Of a stretch of 42,413 bases of DNA, positions 40,678 through 42,413 are shown in pieces. The notes under the pieces are model-generated. The model was not told the DNA's origin and ran no database searches. It was given only the letters and a program-made list of their open reading frames with translations. Location: the NCBI GenBank assembly GCA_015056085.1, contig SVHA01000014.1, positions 1-42,413 of the forward strand, given 5' to 3'. This stretch comes from Clostridiales bacterium (GTDB taxonomy: Bacteria; Bacillota; Clostridia; Christensenellales; Aristaeellaceae). The position numbers and the translations under genes are program-made. Position 1 is the first letter of the stretch. Every line of letters starts with the position of its first letter.

Positions 40678-41943
40678 TTATTTGCTCAGCAGGCTGCGGC
40701 AGCACTTATCGGCGGCCTCCAGCTTGGCAGTATGCTCTTCACGGGTGTTCATGTTGCGGATTTTCGCAATGCCCTGGGCCACTTCGTCATCCCCCAGGGT
40801 GATGCACAGGGGGGCGCCCGTCTTGTTGGCGAACTTGAACTGGGCCTTGAGGCTGCGGGCACAGTGATCCATGTCCGCCTTGATGCCGGCACGGCGCAGC
40901 TGCTGCACCAGCGAGAAGGCAGCGATCTGGTTGTTGCCCATGTAGGTGACAAACACATCCACATGGCGGGGCTGGGGCAGTTCAATGCCCTCGCCGTCCA
41001 GCAGCATCAGCACACGCTCAATGCCCATGCCGAAGCCCACCGCCGGCAGGCTGGGTCCGCCCAGTTCTTCCACCAGATTGTCATAGCGTCCGCCGCCGCA
41101 GACGGTCAGGTTGCCTTCCCTGGTGGTGGTGATCAGTTCAAACACCGTCTTGGTGTAGTAATCCAGACCACGCACGATGCGCTTGTCCACCTGATAGGGA
41201 ATGCCGGACACGTCCAGGCACGCCTTGAGCTGCTCAAAGTGAGCGGCGCATTCCTCGCACAGCACGTCCAGCATGGCAGGAGCGTCCTTCACCAGTTCCT
41301 GGCAGTGGGCTTCCTTGCAATCCAGCACACGCAGGGGGTTGCGGTCGAAGCGCTCCTGGCAGGTCTTGCACATCCCCGCCACGCGCTCGCCCAGGTATTC
41401 CTTGAGCATGGCGTGATACTTCGGGCGGCAGTTGGGGCAGCCGATAGAGTTGATGTTCACGGACAGATTCTTCACGCCCAGGCCGGAAAGCAGCTTGTGG
41501 GCCAGCAGAATCAATTCGGCGTCCGCCGTGGCGCTCTTGGCGCCGAAGCATTCCAGGCCAAACTGGTGATGCTCCCTCAGGCGGCCGGACTGGGGCGCCT
41601 CATAGCGGAAAATGGGCGCATTGAGGTAGTACATCTTGCAGGGCAGCGGATCAGCATACATTCCCGATTCCAGGAAGCAGCGCACTGCGCCCGCCGTGCC
41701 CTCAGGCTTGAGGGTGATGGAGCGGTCTGCCTTGTCCCTGAAGGTGTACATTTCCTTCTGCACGATGTCGGTGGTGTCGCCCACGCCGCGCTGGAACAGC
41801 TCGGTGTGTTCAAACACTGGCGTGCGGACCTCCCGGAAGCCGGCTTCCGCCGCCACCTGGCGCATCTTGCCTTCCACGTACTGCCAGCGGAAGGAATCCG
41901 TCGGCAGCACATCCCGTGTGCCGCGGGGTGCCTGAGTCAACAT
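40678..41943 (-). CDS. hisS: Histidyl-tRNA synthetase
   Basis: A 421-residue class II synthetase. It starts LTQAPRGTRDVLPTDSF; motif 2 contains LKPEGTAGAVR; the histidine-specific loop is GLDYYTKTVFE (~265); motif 3 is GFGMGIERVLML; the C-terminal anticodon domain is DVFVTYMGNNQIAAF onward. AAAGGAGGATACTGAT precedes the ATG. It is the first gene of the hisS-aspS operon, downstream of the T-box terminator. Confidence 0.97.
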   Translation of the reverse strand: MLTQAPRGTRDVLPTDSFRWQYVEGKMRQVAAEAGFREVRTPVFEHTELFQRGVGDTTDIVQKEMYTFRDKADRSITLKPEGTAGAVRCFLESGMYADPLPCKMYYLNAPIFRYEAPQSGRLREHHQFGLECFGAKSATADAELILLAHKLLSGLGVKNLSVNINSIGCPNCRPKYHAMLKEYLGERVAGMCKTCQERFDRNPLRVLDCKEAHCQELVKDAPAMLDVLCEECAAHFEQLKACLDVSGIPYQVDKRIVRGLDYYTKTVFELITTTREGNLTVCGGGRYDNLVEELGGPSLPAVGFGMGIERVLMLLDGEGIELPQPRHVDVFVTYMGNNQIAAFSLVQQLRRAGIKADMDHCARSLKAQFKFANKTGAPLCITLGDDEVAQGIAKIRNMNTREEHTAKLEAADKCCRSLLSK

Positions 41944-41977
41944 ATCAGTATCCTCCTTTTGCCTGATGCGGGGGATG

Positions 41978-42220
41978 AAAAAACCGCCCCACGCAGGCGA
42001 AATAAATCATCTGCATGGGGCGAATGTCTTCGCGGTGCCACCCATTTTTACGGCAAACCTCATAGGGGCTGCCGCCTCTTTTCCCATAACGCAGGAAACA
42101 GCGCCCGGCTCTCACCGGGAGGCTCCAAGGTGTCTTTACGCCCACGTCAACGGAAACTTTCAGCCGTGGTTTCCTCTCTGGCAGATGACCATCAGGCGCA
42201 CATTCCTCTTCCATGCCATA
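41978..42220 (-). ncRNA. T-box leader of hisS-aspS
   Basis: Minus strand, 5' to 3': Stem I with CAGAGAGG and GGAAAC/GUUUCC distal helix; a specifier region AAAGACACCU at about 42128-42137; then the invariant T-box core GGGTGGCACCGCG (about 42031-42043). The terminator pairs 42011-42022 with 41985-41996 (12 bp, one U-G), followed by T6 (41983-41978). Uncharged tRNA pairs with the T-box and specifier and favours the antiterminator. The specifier reads GACAC, containing GAC (Asp) and CAC (His). Confidence 0.93.
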
Positions 42221-42227
42221 CACATCT

Positions 42228-42256
42228 ATTTTATCAGGATTCCGCCCGCTTGTCAA
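42228..42256 (-). promoter_or_regulatory. hisS-aspS promoter
   Basis: Minus strand: TTGACA (42256-42251), 17-bp spacer, TAAAAT (42233-42228). The start falls near 42221, just before the T-box Stem I. Confidence 0.88.
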
Positions 42257-42385
42257 CGGTAAACCGGGCCAGACGGCATTTGGCCATGTTGAGGTACAAT
42301 ACATAGGTAACACCGGAACGAAAAAAGAGAACCAAACTGTGGTAAGATAGTTCTGCTACAAACACCACACACAGGGAGGTTCTCC

Positions 42386-42413
42386 ATGGACAGGATAACA
42401 CAGGAAGCATACA
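42386..42413 (+). CDS. Start of an unidentified gene (cut by window edge)
   Basis: ATG at 42386 after GGGAGGTTCTCC, reading MDRITQEAY before the window ends. The upstream DNA (42300-42385) is AT-richer than average, with a possible -10 (TAAGAT, about 42345). The first residues recall the start of some clostridial transposases, but nine residues cannot establish this. Confidence 0.45.

Noticed and set aside
38031-40867. Long rightward frames opposite the HAD and aspS genes
   Set aside because: Antisense shadows without ribosome sites; the minus-strand genes carry all catalytic motifs.

Overview
The window looks like chromosomal DNA of a GC-rich (roughly 60%) member of the Bacillota, class Clostridia. 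The grounds are the 5' end of a clostridial-type 16S rRNA gene at the left edge, classical TTGACA/TATAAT promoters, AAAGGAGG ribosome binding sites, a T-box leader on hisS-aspS, the tilS-hpt-ftsH gene order, a SipW-type signal peptide and abundant GGGC-TTT-GCCC intergenic hairpins. The secreted solute-binding proteins and Cys-motif membrane protein remind me of Christensenellales, but that placement is a guess.

Layout. (1) 1-282: 5' end of a leftward 16S rRNA gene and its promoter. (2) 399-12835: a compact phage-derived block of about 12 kb. A leftward HTH repressor/ImmA protease pair faces a rightward operon across two strong divergent promoters and a palindromic operator. The rightward operon begins with a late-type regulator. 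A 10-bp-phased TGTCC array, a promoter and a terminator follow. Then come a short small terminase, large terminase, portal, scaffold, capsid, three connector/completion proteins, tail tube, Dit, a Tal/fibre protein, two small tail proteins, endolysin, an XhlA-like protein and holin. No integrase, excision, replication, tail chaperone or tape-measure gene is present, yet the remaining genes are open and tightly packed. This is the most interesting region: either a deleted prophage or a domesticated particle of the gene-transfer-agent kind. (3) 12800-13120: palindromic repeats, terminator and promoter. (4) 13188-14540: mnmE. (5) 14729-16399: a secreted beta-helix surface protein with a SipW-type signal (leftward).

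(6) 16600-19640: leftward pair for cobalamin-dependent methionine synthesis, in which the catalytic/B12 protein and the reactivation domain are separate genes. (7) 19641-20298: gene-free DNA with two composite hairpin arrays in inverted orientation. (8) 20299-28523: a leftward operon from one promoter: Pro/Gln-rich membrane protein, tilS, hpt, ftsH, a PHP phosphoesterase and a VanW/G5 protein. (9) 28669-30394: a LysM protein and a secreted protein built from an A-B-A-B repeat. (10) 30461-33613: SWIM/SNF2 helicase (leftward); 33817-34596: ZIP-family metal transporter. (11) 34851-37865: two secreted paralogous solute-binding proteins, each with its own promoter and a near-identical 3' end and terminator, without permease genes. 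(12) 38013-38777: HAD phosphatase. (13) 38828-42256: aspS and hisS behind a T-box leader whose specifier region reads GACAC, overlapping Asp and His codons. (14) 42386-end: the first codons of a rightward gene.

How the genes work together: the housekeeping genes cover translation (mnmE, tilS, aspS, hisS), purine salvage (hpt), membrane proteolysis (ftsH), methionine synthesis and cell-envelope functions. The phage block is self-contained. Its repressor/protease pair probably holds the regulator promoter off, and the regulator probably activates or antiterminates the structural and lysis genes.
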